45,447 nucleotides of DNA from DASWIG01 sp965371445 (GTDB lineage: Bacteria; Acidobacteriota; Thermoanaerobaculia; Multivoradales; J023). A program made the translations under genes and the position numbers. The stretch spans positions 1 to 45,447 of the forward strand of contig CBDUYN010000070.1 in the NCBI GenBank assembly GCA_965371445.1. The letters run 5' to 3'. Below, piece by piece: positions 34,860 to 43,676 of this stretch (the first letter of the stretch is position 1; each line of letters begins with the position of its first letter). The notes beneath the pieces were generated by a model, which was not told where the DNA came from, did not search any database, and saw nothing but the letters and a program-made list of their open reading frames with translations.

Positions 34860-34921
34860 GGGGTTCCTCCGGTAGGGATGAGGTGGAGATCTCACGCCCC
34901 ATATCCTCGCCGCCGACGAGC

Positions 34922-34931
34922 TTGACGTCAA
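34922..34931. promoter_or_regulatory. TTGACGTCAA palindrome in a divergent intergenic region
   Basis: A perfect 10-bp palindrome lies in the 142-bp region between the divergent propeller gene (start 34859) and DUF3566 gene (start 35002). The left half, TTGACG, also resembles a -35 box, but I find no well-placed -10. It could be an operator for either gene. Confidence 0.3.
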
Positions 34932-35001
34932 TCGTGGGGAATCCCGGTCGGACTGGTGTAGGCTTCGGGTACGAGCAACGCTTTCCCGAAAGGAGAAGAA
35001 G

Positions 35002-35313
35002 ATGGTCCTGAAGCGCGTCGGTGTGTGGTCTTTGTCGAGGATGCTGGGGATCTTATATGGGCTGATGGGCCTGATCGTGGGCGGCATCTTCACCGTTTTT
35101 TCGCTGATCGGCGCCGCCTTCGGCATGGCGGCGGGGCAGGACGACGCCGTGCTCGGTCTGCTTTTCGGTATCGGGGCGATCGTCATCATGCCGATCTTCT
35201 ACGGCGTGATGGGGCTTGTCGTCGGGGCACTCGGGGCGGCGTTCTACAACCTGGCGGCCAAACTGGTCGGCGGTGTCGAGATGGAGTTTGAGCAGGGAGC
35301 GGGTGGGGGCTAG
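35002..35313 (+). CDS. small membrane protein, DUF3566-like
   Basis: 103 residues with GGAG about 8 bases before the ATG. After the short KRVGVWSLSRMLGILYG lead, two or three Gly-rich membrane segments follow (LMGLIVGGIFTVFSLIGAAFG, LFGIGAIVIMPIFYGVMGLV), then AAFYNLAAKLVGGVEMEFEQ. Lead, Gly-rich helices and GGVE ending match the DUF3566 family, whose role is unknown. It ends 19 bases before the convergent kinase gene. Confidence 0.85.
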   Translation: MVLKRVGVWSLSRMLGILYGLMGLIVGGIFTVFSLIGAAFGMAAGQDDAVLGLLFGIGAIVIMPIFYGVMGLVVGALGAAFYNLAAKLVGGVEMEFEQGAGGG

Positions 35314-35332
35314 TCGCTGAGGAATTCCCGGA

Positions 35333-38300
35333 TCAGCGCAGGCTGGCCGCGGCCTTGGCGCTGACCTGGCCGAAACCCTGGGCAGCGGCCGTGTCCTGGA
35401 GGTTTTTCAGCCGCTCGACGGCACCCGATTGTCGGCGGTTGTGGGCGATCCGGGCGCCGAGAAGCTTGGCTTCGAAGGCCAGGGTGACGACGCCGGCCTC
35501 GGTCGTCTCCTGGGCGAGGGCTTCGAGCGCTGTGATGGCTCTCCCGCTGCCGCCTTCGGCGGCGGTCACCGCGGCGTCGGCGTAGAGCATCCAGAATCGA
35601 ACGGCGAGCTGCCGGCTTCCGATCCCTAACGTCAGGGCCTGGTCGACGCTGCGCCGCGCTTCCGAGACCAGGTCGAGATCGAGCAACGCCATGGCGAGCA
35701 CCGCCGTGGCCCGCGCCTCGTCGCCGTTGCGGCGGCTGGGGTGGAGGTGGCTGATCGCCGTGCGGGCGTCGATCTCGGCAGCGGCGCTTTCGCCGCGCTC
35801 CAGCTTGAGCCGGGCGATGGCGAGCTCGCTGTCGGCGACTTCCAGGGGGTCTTTGCTCTGCTCCCGCAGGCTCTTGGCTTCGTGGTGGAGCTCCATCGCC
35901 TGGTCGAGCTGGCCCTGCAAGAGCCGCAGCTCGGCGAGCTCGAAGCGGCACTGGGCCCGGTGCCGGGGCAACCCCAGGGTGTCGGCGAGTGCCACGGCCA
36001 CGAGGAGGAGCTCTTCTGCCTTCCTCAGCTCTCCCCGGTCGGCCAGGGTTCCCGCCAGGTTGCTCAGCGAGTAGACCTCGCCCGGTTTGTCTCCGATCTC
36101 GCGGCGGATCTGCAGCGCGTTTTCATGGTGCTCGAGGCTTTCGTCGAGGTGGCCAACGAGTCGCAGGGTCACGGCCAGGTTGTGCAGCGCGATCGCGGTC
36201 CGGCGGTTGTCCTGGGCCTCTTCCCAGAGGGTACCGGCGCGCCGGAACAGCCGTTCGGCGGCCTCGAGGTCGTCGCGTAGCAAGAGGATCGCGGCGCGGT
36301 TGTTGGCGGCGTTGGCGACCCCCTGCCGGCTCTCGGTGGTTTCGAAGACCGTCTCGACCTCTTCGTAGAGCTCCAGGGCCTGGTCGAGGTCGCCGGTTTT
36401 CTTGAGCGCCAGAGCCAGGTTGTTGAGCGCCGCGGCCGCTTCGCCCTGAGCGCCGATCTCGCGGTAGAGCTGGATCGCCTCCCGGTAGTCGGCGGTGGCC
36501 TTTTCGATCTCGGCGCCTTCGAAAAGCGCGTTGGCGACCTCGGTCAACGCCTCGGCAGCTCCCAGGCGATGGCCGACGCCGTCGTAGAGCTCGAAGGCCC
36601 GGTATGCCGCGCTGCCGGCCTCTTCGGGGCTGGCGAGGAAGCGCCAGGCGCGGGACTGGGCGAGCCGGCCCTGCGCCTCGAGGAACGTGGCGCCCAGGTC
36701 GCGGGCTTTGTCGGTACCGCGTTTCGCGGCGTCGAGCTGACGCTGGTGGTCCCCGGTGATGGGGGCCGCGGCGGCCTCGGCCAGGTCGATCCGGGGGTCT
36801 TCGGAGGCGGGAGGGGGGAGTTGTTGAAGGCGCCTCACCGTCTCCAAAGCGGCCGGGCCGTCGCGGGCCGAGGTCAGAGCGGCCGCGAGCCGCAGGCCGT
36901 ACTCCAGGTTGTCCGGGAAATGATCCCAGAGGGCGCGGTAGACTTGGACGGCCGCCGCCCAATTGCCCTGAATTTCGCGGTATCTGCCTTCGATCTCCAG
37001 GCGGTCCTCGCGCGGCAGCGCCGAAGAGAGCTCAAAGGCCCGTTCGGCAGCTTCGGCGGCCCGCGAGCCATAGCCGAGAGCCCGCCAGGCGGAGGAGAGG
37101 GCCGACTGGACGAGCGCGTTCTCAGGCTCGATCGAAGCCGCTTCCCGCAACGCGTCGCGGGCCGCTTCCACCTGCGAGCGGCGCAGGCTCTCGAGGCCCT
37201 CGGAGTAGAGCTTCGCGGCCTTGCGGTCCTTCGGCAGCCCGGCAAGAGGGTCTTCGCCGCCCGTGCCCTCGACACCGAGCTTGGAGCGTAGGTCGTCGCC
37301 CAGGCGGTGGACGAGGTCAAAAAGATCTGCTTCCGTGCCCTGCTGCGAGAAGGAGGTGAGGGTCTTGCCGACCGCGGCGTCGGCGAGGCGCAGGTCGATG
37401 CGCAGCTGCGCCGAGGTCGCCACGAACTGTCCCGCCACCACGAAATCGCAGCCGAGGATGGAGTGGACCTGCCGGAGACGCTCCGCGGAGAGGTCCCTGG
37501 TGTCGGTGAGAGCGATCTCCTGGCGCATCCGGGCCACCCGGTCGCCGGGGATGGTGCGCAGCACCTCGCCGCGCTCGAGCTCGGTGGCGAGCATCTCGGC
37601 GAGCGCCGTCGAGAGCCAGGCCAGCTCCCCCTGGCCGCTTGGGTTCTCGACGCCCAGCACCGCGACCGAACGCCGCGGCACGACGGCCGAGAAGCCTTCG
37701 TCCTCGCCTCGCCGCAGCACCTGGAAGGCGACGACTGCCACCAGGACCAGCCCGAGGACGGCGAGTAGGCGCACCTGAGGGCTTTCGAAGGCACCGCGGC
37801 GTTTTGCCGAGCGCATCGGCATCGCCGCCGCGGTCGCGGCCGTCGCGCCGGGTAGATGGGCGGCGGCGGGCGACCGCGCGGGTTGTGCCGTGGCGGGCCG
37901 GCCGCGCTCCGTCGTCGCTCCGGCCGCTGGAGCCGCCGTCGGCGTCAGGGATTCGGCCACCTCCGCGACGGAGGCAAAACGCTTTTCGGGCACGCGTTCG
38001 AGGCAGCGCAGGATCGTCCTCTCCCAGCGTGCGTCGAGGTCGGGGACGTGGACGTGTGGCGGCCGTGGCTTCTCCTGGAGCCGCTTGGCCGCGACGGTGA
38101 TCGGGTTGTCGCCTTCGAAGGGGAGCCGGCCGGTGACCATCTCGTAGAGCACCACGCCGAAGGCGTAGATGTCGGCCAGCGCGGTCACCGGCTGTCCCTC
38201 GACCTGCTCGGGGGCCATGTAGGCCGGCGTGCCGACGACGTCGGTGCCCGTCACGAGCGCCGCGAAGCGGTCCTCCAGGCCGCCGCGGGCGATGCCGAAG

Positions 38301-39145
38301 TCCGTCACCACGGCGCGCAGCTTGCCCTTATCCTCGACCAGGAAGATGTTCTCGCTCTTCAGGTCGCGGTGTACGACCTGGGCCTTGTGGGCGGCGCGGA
38401 GCGCCCAGGCGATCTGGATGGCGATGGGCAGCGCTTCGTCGGTCGCGAGCCTTCCCGTGCGCCGCAGGCGGCCTGCCAGGGTCTCGCCCTGGAGCAGCTC
38501 CATGGTCAGAAACGTCACTCCGGGTCCGCCGTCTCCCGGCAGGTGCCGGCCGAGGTCGAAGATCCGGCAGACGTTGGGGTGGGTGACCTTGCGGGCCAGG
38601 AAGATCTCGCGTTTGAAGCGGTCTTTGGCCGCTTCGTCGGCGCCGGCCTGGGCGCTGATCGTCTTTAGGGCCACGTGCTCCAGGAGCTCGGTGTCCTCGG
38701 CCTCGTAGACCTCGCCCATGCCCCCCTGGGCGAGGAAGCGCACGATCCGGTAACGACGCGCCAACAAGTCGCCGGCCGCGAAGGCCGGGGGAGGAGGCTG
38801 GAGGACCCCGGTCCGCGGCGTGGTGGGCGAGGGCGGTCCGCTCTGTGGCGTTGGTGCCGCCGTCGCCCCGGTCCTCAGCTTCGTCGTCGGCTGGTCCTCG
38901 GAGACCGGGCTTTGCGTCGGGGTGAGCCGGAGCGGCGCGGAGGCCGGGGTGGCGCTCGGCGTGGCCGTGGTCGGCATGGCGCCGGAAGCCGGAGTGAAGG
39001 TCGGTGCCGTGCCGGTGGTTGGCGTCCGTGCCTTCAAACGGTAGCGTGTATGGCAGCGCGGGCAGGCGATCCGTGCCTGTGGGGAGGCCGTGATCTCCTC
39101 CGAGAACTCGATTCTTGTGCCGCACTTGTTGCATTTGAGGTGCAA
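35333..39145 (-). CDS. zinc-ribbon Ser/Thr protein kinase with long TPR tail
   Basis: 1270 residues. Residues 5-33 form a Cys4 zinc ribbon (CNKC, CPRC; MJ0042 type). A Pro/Thr-rich linker follows to 130, then the kinase at 132-400: glycine loop AQGGMGEVY, Lys161, HRDLKSEN with Asp261, DFG at 282-284 and GTPAYMAPEQ. One membrane helix lies at 458-478. Outside it, a TolB-N/FlgO-like domain (SVAVLGVENPSG, LATELERGEVLRTI) precedes about ten or more TPR units (IGAQGEAAAALNNLALALKK). The kinase would face the cytoplasm and the TPR sensor the other side. The catalytic set looks complete. It is divergent from the HyuB-like gene. Confidence 0.92.
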   Translation of the reverse strand: MHLKCNKCGTRIEFSEEITASPQARIACPRCHTRYRLKARTPTTGTAPTFTPASGAMPTTATPSATPASAPLRLTPTQSPVSEDQPTTKLRTGATAAPTPQSGPPSPTTPRTGVLQPPPPAFAAGDLLARRYRIVRFLAQGGMGEVYEAEDTELLEHVALKTISAQAGADEAAKDRFKREIFLARKVTHPNVCRIFDLGRHLPGDGGPGVTFLTMELLQGETLAGRLRRTGRLATDEALPIAIQIAWALRAAHKAQVVHRDLKSENIFLVEDKGKLRAVVTDFGIARGGLEDRFAALVTGTDVVGTPAYMAPEQVEGQPVTALADIYAFGVVLYEMVTGRLPFEGDNPITVAAKRLQEKPRPPHVHVPDLDARWERTILRCLERVPEKRFASVAEVAESLTPTAAPAAGATTERGRPATAQPARSPAAAHLPGATAATAAAMPMRSAKRRGAFESPQVRLLAVLGLVLVAVVAFQVLRRGEDEGFSAVVPRRSVAVLGVENPSGQGELAWLSTALAEMLATELERGEVLRTIPGDRVARMRQEIALTDTRDLSAERLRQVHSILGCDFVVAGQFVATSAQLRIDLRLADAAVGKTLTSFSQQGTEADLFDLVHRLGDDLRSKLGVEGTGGEDPLAGLPKDRKAAKLYSEGLESLRRSQVEAARDALREAASIEPENALVQSALSSAWRALGYGSRAAEAAERAFELSSALPREDRLEIEGRYREIQGNWAAAVQVYRALWDHFPDNLEYGLRLAAALTSARDGPAALETVRRLQQLPPPASEDPRIDLAEAAAAPITGDHQRQLDAAKRGTDKARDLGATFLEAQGRLAQSRAWRFLASPEEAGSAAYRAFELYDGVGHRLGAAEALTEVANALFEGAEIEKATADYREAIQLYREIGAQGEAAAALNNLALALKKTGDLDQALELYEEVETVFETTESRQGVANAANNRAAILLLRDDLEAAERLFRRAGTLWEEAQDNRRTAIALHNLAVTLRLVGHLDESLEHHENALQIRREIGDKPGEVYSLSNLAGTLADRGELRKAEELLLVAVALADTLGLPRHRAQCRFELAELRLLQGQLDQAMELHHEAKSLREQSKDPLEVADSELAIARLKLERGESAAAEIDARTAISHLHPSRRNGDEARATAVLAMALLDLDLVSEARRSVDQALTLGIGSRQLAVRFWMLYADAAVTAAEGGSGRAITALEALAQETTEAGVVTLAFEAKLLGARIAHNRRQSGAVERLKNLQDTAAAQGFGQVSAKAAASLR

Positions 39146-39188
39146 GGCTCGTCTCCGTCCGCCACCGTCGTCACACCGTGCCGTCAGC

Positions 39189-39213
39189 TTTCGACCACCG
39201 AAGGGGGTCGAAA
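39189..39213. promoter_or_regulatory. 8-bp inverted repeat between divergent kinase and hydrolase genes
   Basis: TTTCGACC (39189-39196) and GGTCGAAA (39206-39213) are perfectly complementary with a 9-base spacer. The gap between the two start codons is 127 bp. A perfect palindrome TATGATCATA follows at 39232-39241; its left half resembles a -10 box for the rightward gene. An operator role is inferred. Confidence 0.4.
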
Positions 39214-39272
39214 TCCGGCGGCCTCAAGTCGTATGATCATAACCGTAACAGGATCGGCGAAGGCTTGAAAAG

Positions 39273-40832
39273 ATGACGAATCCCACATCCCGCATGGAAG
39301 AGGTGGAGCTGGAGCTTTTCACCAACCGCTTCTCGGCGATGGCCGCCGAGATGGGGGAGATGCTGCAGCGCACGGCCCTTTCGACCAACGTCCGCGACCG
39401 GCTCGACTTCTCCTGCGGCTTGCTCGATCCCGCGGGGGAGCTGGTCGTCAACGCGCCGCACATCCCGGTCCACCTGGGGGCTCTGGGGCTCTGCGTGCGC
39501 TCGGTGCGCGAGGCGCTGCGCCTGGAGCCCGGCGACTCGGTGGTGACCAACCACCCCGGCTTCGGCGGCTCCCACCTCCCCGACGTCACGGTGATCACGC
39601 CGGTCTTTGCCGACGACGAAGGCGAGCTCCTGGGCTACGTGGCGAGCCGCGCACATCACGCCGAGATCGGCGGCACGCGGCCCGGCTCGATGCCTCCTGA
39701 CGCCCGCTGCCTGGCCGAAGAGGGCGTGGTGCTCGCTCCCACCTATCTCGTGCACCGCGGCGAAGCGCGCTGGGACGAGCTTCGCTCTCTCCTCTCAGGC
39801 GGCCCCCACCCGTCGCGGTCGGTGGAGGAGAACGTCGCCGACTTAAACGCCGCGCTGGCCGCCAACCACCGCGGCGCCGAAGCTTTGAAGAAGCTCGCAG
39901 GCGACGCCGGCGCCACGACCGTTCTGCATTACATGGAGACCTTGAAGGCCGAGGCCTGCCGGCGCCTCGGCGTGGCCCTCGTTCGGCGCGGCGACGGACG
40001 CTTCGAAGCCGTCGAGCGGCTCGACGACGGCACGCCGATCCGCGTCGTCGTCCGTTTCCATGGCGAGCGGGCGTCGATCGACTTCGACGGTACCGGCGGC
40101 GTCCACCCCGGCAACCTGAACGCACCGCCGGCCGTCGTCCAGAGCGCTGTCCTCTACGTGTTGCGCCTGTTGCTAGAGGAGCCCCTGCCTTTGAACGAGG
40201 GATTGCTCAAGAACGTCGACCTCCGGGTGCCGCCGGGCCTCTTGAACCCGCCTTTCCCCGACGACGCCTCGGCCGCGCCGGCGGTGGTCGGGGGCAACGT
40301 CGAGACCAGCCAGCGCGTCGTCGACACCTTGATCAAGGCCCTGGGGCTCTGCGCCTGCGGCCAGGGGACGATGAACAACGTCCTTTTCGGCAACGAGCGA
40401 TTCGGCTACTACGAGACGGTCTGCGGCGGGGCCGGCGCCGGACCGTCGTTCGCGGGCGAGAGCGCCGTCCACACCCACATGACCAATACTCGGATTACGG
40501 ACCCCGAGGTGCTCGAAGCGCGCTATCCGGTACGCCTGGAGAGATTTGCCGTCCGTTCAGGCTCGGGGGGAGCGGGCCGGGAGCGCGGCGGCGACGGCGT
40601 CGTGCGGGAGCTCCGTTTCCTCGAGCCCGTGGCGCTGTCGATTCTGTCCCAGCATCGCCATGAGGCCCCCTTCGGAGCGGCGGGCGGCGCCCCGGGGGCG
40701 CGGGGTAAGCAACGGCTGCTGCGCGCCGACGGCCGCGTCGTCGAGCTGCGGGGAATCGACCAGGCGGAGGTCGAGGCGGGGGACCGGCTCGTCCTCGAGA
40801 CGCCGGGCGGCGGCGGCTGGGGCGAGCCTTGA
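39273..40832 (+). CDS. hydantoinase B / 5-oxoprolinase C-terminal-like hydrolase
   Basis: 519 residues, normal for HyuB. Family motifs: ELFTNRFSAMAAEMGEMLQRTALSTN at the start, RLDFSCGLLDPAGELV, PVHLGALG, DSVVTNHPGFGGSHLPDVTVI, HHAEIGGTRPGSMP, GGNVETSQRVVD and a Gly-rich end (LETPGGGGWG). HyuB forms an ATP-dependent enzyme with HyuA to open N-substituted cyclic amides such as hydantoins or 5-oxoproline. No hyuA is in the window, so the partner is elsewhere or the activity is different. The Nramp-related gene begins 35 bases downstream. Confidence 0.9.
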   Translation: MTNPTSRMEEVELELFTNRFSAMAAEMGEMLQRTALSTNVRDRLDFSCGLLDPAGELVVNAPHIPVHLGALGLCVRSVREALRLEPGDSVVTNHPGFGGSHLPDVTVITPVFADDEGELLGYVASRAHHAEIGGTRPGSMPPDARCLAEEGVVLAPTYLVHRGEARWDELRSLLSGGPHPSRSVEENVADLNAALAANHRGAEALKKLAGDAGATTVLHYMETLKAEACRRLGVALVRRGDGRFEAVERLDDGTPIRVVVRFHGERASIDFDGTGGVHPGNLNAPPAVVQSAVLYVLRLLLEEPLPLNEGLLKNVDLRVPPGLLNPPFPDDASAAPAVVGGNVETSQRVVDTLIKALGLCACGQGTMNNVLFGNERFGYYETVCGGAGAGPSFAGESAVHTHMTNTRITDPEVLEARYPVRLERFAVRSGSGGAGRERGGDGVVRELRFLEPVALSILSQHRHEAPFGAAGGAPGARGKQRLLRADGRVVELRGIDQAEVEAGDRLVLETPGGGGWGEP

Positions 40833-40867
40833 CCCTCCGGAAAGCCCGGTGGTAGCGTTCCGCAGCT

Positions 40868-42154
40868 GTGAAACGTCTTTTAGCTGTCCTCTCCGGCGCC
40901 GTGATCGCCGCCGCCTTCCTCGGCCCGGGGACGGTGACGACGGCCGGACGCGCCGGCGCCGCCTACGGCTACTCGCTTCTCTGGACGCTGGTTTTCGCGA
41001 CGCTCGCCTGCGGCGTCCTCCAGGAAGCGAGCGGACGGCTGACCGTCGTCTCGGGGCTCAACCTGGGCGAGGCCGTCTCAAGGCGATTCGGCGGCGCCGG
41101 GGGCCAGGCGGTGCGCTACCTCGCGGCCGGGGCGATCTTCCTGGGCTGCGCCGCCTACGAGGCGGGCAACATCCTGGGCGGCGTCGCCGGAGCGGAGCTC
41201 GGCGTCGGCCTCTCTCGTGCCACCCTTACCTGGATCTCGGTCGGCGCGGCTTTTGTCATGCTGGCGATCGGCTCGACGCGGCTCGTGGCGGTGGTCCTCG
41301 GGGGGCTTGTGGCGGTGATGGGCGTCGCTTTCCTCGTGACCGCGGTCCTCTTGCGTCCGCCGCTCGTGGAGCTCGCCAAGGGTCTCGCCATCCCCAAGGT
41401 TCCACCGTCTTCTTCGCTCCTCGTGCTGGGTCTGATCGGTACGACGGTCGTGCCCTACAACCTTTTCCTGGGCTCAGGGATCGCCCGCGGCCAGAAGCTC
41501 GGAGAGCTGCGCTTCGGCCTCGCCGTGGCGATCGGCCTGGGGGGCCTGATCTCGATGGCGGTGGTGGTCGTCGGCGCCGCCTTGAGCGGCGAGTTTTCCT
41601 ACGAGGCTCTCGCCGCGGCGCTCGGCTCCGAGCTCGGCGGCTGGGCCGAGAACCTCTTCGCCTTGGGACTTTTCGCAGCGGGCTTCTCCTCGGCGGTGAC
41701 CGCGCCGCTCGCCGCCGCCGTCACCGCGCGCAGCGTCTTCGCCCAGGGCCAGGACGACCCGGCCTGGAAAGAACGCTCCTGGCGTTACCGTGCCGTGTGG
41801 CTCGCTGTTCTTGGCTCGGGTGCCGTCTTCGGGCTTTCCGGGGTCAAGCCGGTACCGGTGATCGTGCTGGCCCAGGCCTTGAACGGGGTCCTGCTGCCGA
41901 TGGTCGCCGTCTTCCTCTTGGTGGTGGTCAACGACCGGCAGCTCGTGGGGGCGAGGTTGAACGGCGCGATCTCCAACGCGGCAATGACGGCGACGGTCGC
42001 CGTGACCGTCCTCCTGGGGCTGCGCGGCGTCGCGCGGGCGCTCGCCTCGGCCCTCGGGACGACCTTTCCCGAAAGCTGGGTGCTCGTCATCTGTGGCGCG
42101 GTGATCGTCCTCATGGCGGTCCCCATCTATCTCGCAGTACGGCGGCTGCGATGA
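40868..42154 (+). CDS. Nramp-related transporter lacking canonical metal-site motifs
   Basis: 428 residues with about eleven membrane helices and no signal peptide; the start gives the expected first helix. The fold is recognisable as Nramp (LGPGTVTTAG, LQEASGRLTVVSG, NLGEAV, VVPYNLFLGSG, the loop at helix 10 with QALNGVLLPMVAVFLLVVVNDR). Canonical Nramp has a DPGN motif in helix 1 and MPH in helix 6. Here helix 1 reads GPGTVTTAGRAG (residues 19-30) and helix 6 reads VVPYN (194-198), so the Asp/Asn and Met metal ligands are absent. The substrate may be something other than Mn/Fe. Its stop overlaps the next start (ATGA). Confidence 0.87.
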   Translation: MKRLLAVLSGAVIAAAFLGPGTVTTAGRAGAAYGYSLLWTLVFATLACGVLQEASGRLTVVSGLNLGEAVSRRFGGAGGQAVRYLAAGAIFLGCAAYEAGNILGGVAGAELGVGLSRATLTWISVGAAFVMLAIGSTRLVAVVLGGLVAVMGVAFLVTAVLLRPPLVELAKGLAIPKVPPSSSLLVLGLIGTTVVPYNLFLGSGIARGQKLGELRFGLAVAIGLGGLISMAVVVVGAALSGEFSYEALAAALGSELGGWAENLFALGLFAAGFSSAVTAPLAAAVTARSVFAQGQDDPAWKERSWRYRAVWLAVLGSGAVFGLSGVKPVPVIVLAQALNGVLLPMVAVFLLVVVNDRQLVGARLNGAISNAAMTATVAVTVLLGLRGVARALASALGTTFPESWVLVICGAVIVLMAVPIYLAVRRLR

Positions 42155-42328
42155 AATCGACGCTCGTTGCGGTCTTCGTCGTCGGGGTCGCCTTGCGGTC
42201 TGGCGGCCTTCGCGCTGCTCGAGGGCTTCGGCCAGCCGTCGCCCGGCGACGTCGTCGACGATCCCCGCGACGTCGGGCTCTCCTGGGTCTGGCTCGCCTT
42301 CGGCTTCGCGGCCCAGGGTTCCGTGTAG
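42151..42328 (+). pseudogene. small membrane protein gene with one-base frameshift
   Basis: ATG 42151 overlaps the stop of the transporter gene. The frame begins MKSTLVAVFVVGVA, a membrane helix, then becomes Arg-rich. Deleting one T at 42193-42194 restores CGLAAFALLEGFGQPSPGD and ends with WVWLAFGFAAQGSV at TAG 42326-42328, giving about 58 residues with hydrophobic segments at both ends. Overlap with the transporter suggests a coupled accessory membrane peptide. It may be intact if the extra T is a sequencing error. The family is not recognised. Confidence 0.6.
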
Positions 42329-42723
42329 CTCTGCCTGTCTTGAGCAACCCATGAGCAACCACATGGCAGAGTAGTATGGCGTGGACCGGCGTAGAATGAT
42401 GCGAAGTCGCCCATCCGGGCGTTCTCCAGGGTCGCGCCGGCGGCCGGCTCTTCTGGGTCGCACTGCGACGGCTCTGGCCCAAGTGGTGGTTTGGCGTTGC
42501 CGCGCGCTATCCGGCATCGACCGGGCGCACGGATGCCAAGGCCACCGGAAGGTACGGTAAGATGCGGCTGTCGCAAGTGGCGCGCCGCGAGGGCTGGATC
42601 CCCGAGAGGACGCCGGCCCGTACGGTACTAGCGATCTGGGCCACGGGGTGTGATACTTCGCTGAGGTTGTGGGAATTCCCACGCCGAAGCGCAGGAAGGC
42701 CAGGGAACGCGAGGAGGAGCACG
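42329..42723. other. 395-bp region without an intact gene; possible transposase scrap
   Basis: After the 27-bp repeat the plus frame at 42442-42489 reads GRLFWVALRRLWPKWW. This resembles a short conserved stretch of integrase-core transposases, but the similarity stops after about 15 residues, so it is at most a scrap. A perfect 14-bp palindrome GTGGGAATTCCCAC lies at 42669-42682, about 40 bases upstream of the small Lys-rich gene, and could be an operator. Confidence 0.35.
42340..42366. repeat. 27-bp direct repeat, left copy
   Basis: Identical to 45104-45130. It contains an internal doubled 9-mer, TGAGCAACC, at two positions 11 bases apart. Similarity continues with mismatches through an AGTATGGCG 9-mer. 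The two copies bound a 2.7-kb gene-poor segment. Confidence 0.75.
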
Positions 42724-42837
42724 ATGGGCGACAAGGGCGGCAGGAAAGACAAGGAAAAAGGCCAGAAGCAGAACGCCAGAAAGCAGAAGAAGAAGGCCAA
42801 GAACAAGGAAGAGAAGCAGCCGAAGAGGAGGCCCTGA
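42724..42837 (+). CDS. Lys-rich 37-residue protein
   Basis: 37 residues: MGDKGGRKDKEKGQKQNARK, then Lys/Gln-rich to the end QPKRRP. GGAGGAG lies 5 bases before the ATG, so translation is likely. Very similar MGDKGG-starting Lys-rich miniproteins occur in many unrelated bacteria, to my knowledge without an assigned function. The charge suggests nucleic-acid or ribosome contact. It is the only clearly intact gene between the transporter and 44333. Confidence 0.75.
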   Translation: MGDKGGRKDKEKGQKQNARKQKKKAKNKEEKQPKRRP

Positions 42838-42850
42838 TGGTGCAAAAAAT

Positions 42851-43676
42851 CGGCCGAGGCTGCGCGATCTCCTTGGGATAGAGCGTGTCGGAGCCCAGAT
42901 ACTGGAAGCTCGCCGAGTTGACGTCGTCCAGCCCTACCAGGCGCGTTCGAGGTCGTACAGCTCGACGGGGCGGTCGAAGTGGTCGGCGAGGCGGCGGTGG
43001 TCGTCGGCGACTTGGGTGAACCAGGCGTCGAGGGGGGAGGTAGGAGCCTTGCTGGTGGTGGTCGTCTTGCGCCTGAAGACCCCGTTGCCGGTCCAGGGGG
43101 CGCAGTCCCCTGGTTCTGGAAGGCTGGGAGCGCCGGCGCGAACGCCTGCGCTCTTCGCCTGCTGACCCTCCGGGCGCAGACCGCGGGCTGACGCCCGCGG
43201 GGCCGGCGAGAACTGCGTATTCCGAGGCAAGCCGACCACCGTTCCGACGGCTCGCGACCACCCTGGAGGAGGGCCACACCACCCCCAGGGGGAGAGAGGA
43301 GACCCGCTCCCAGAGCGGCTTTGCGGCCTTCACGTCGATGCCGACAGGGCGAAGATGGAGGTGGTCGCGCGCCGTCGGAATGGGTGGTCGCGATCGTCGG
43401 AATAGGCAACCAGGCCCAGCCGCACCAAGCCGTCGAGGACGAGATCGGGGTCGTAGAAGCTCTCGTTCGATTTGCTGGAACAGGGGCCAGAGCCCTTCGG
43501 GGGCCTTCTTGCGGACAGCTGTGCCGCCCGAGGTAGCCGTTGTGGCGTGGCGTGGTGCCGGATTCGAGGTGAATCGAGCCTCCGGAGGTCGGATAGTCTT
43601 GAAATAAACCACTTCTTGAGTATTTCACGACAAAACCTCTCGAGACACCTTCCAGCCGCTCAAGAATCGTCGCCAT
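42851..43676 (-). pseudogene. decayed minus-strand gene with several frame breaks
   Basis: Starting at ATG 43676 (AAAGGAG just upstream), protein-like stretches occur in changing frames: MATILERLEGVSRGFVVKYS; then GTAVRKKAPEGLWPLFQQIE; then ESFYDPDLVLDGLVRLGLVA to a stop near 43334; then, beyond a REP-like insertion, LDAWFTQVADDHRRLADHFD and VELYDLER; and, one frame over, LVGLDDVNSASFQYLGSDTL. Codon-like composition in each piece suggests one former gene, or two, broken by indels and an inserted repeat element. I do not recognise the family. Confidence 0.45.
43181..43200. repeat. REP-like GC hairpin
   Basis: CCGCGGGC-TGAC-GCCCGCGG is a perfect 8-bp stem with a 4-base loop. It sits in a 250-bp stretch (about 43070-43320) whose translations resemble the repetitive intergenic elements of some GC-rich genomes (for example the reading GAPSLPEPGDCAPWTGNG). 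It appears to interrupt the decayed gene. Only one copy is in the window. Confidence 0.5.

Noticed and set aside
41474..43612. A 712-codon minus frame from the transporter into the gene-poor region
   Set aside because: Over the transporter it is a shadow. In the rest only short pieces look like protein, and these were reported as part of the decayed gene.
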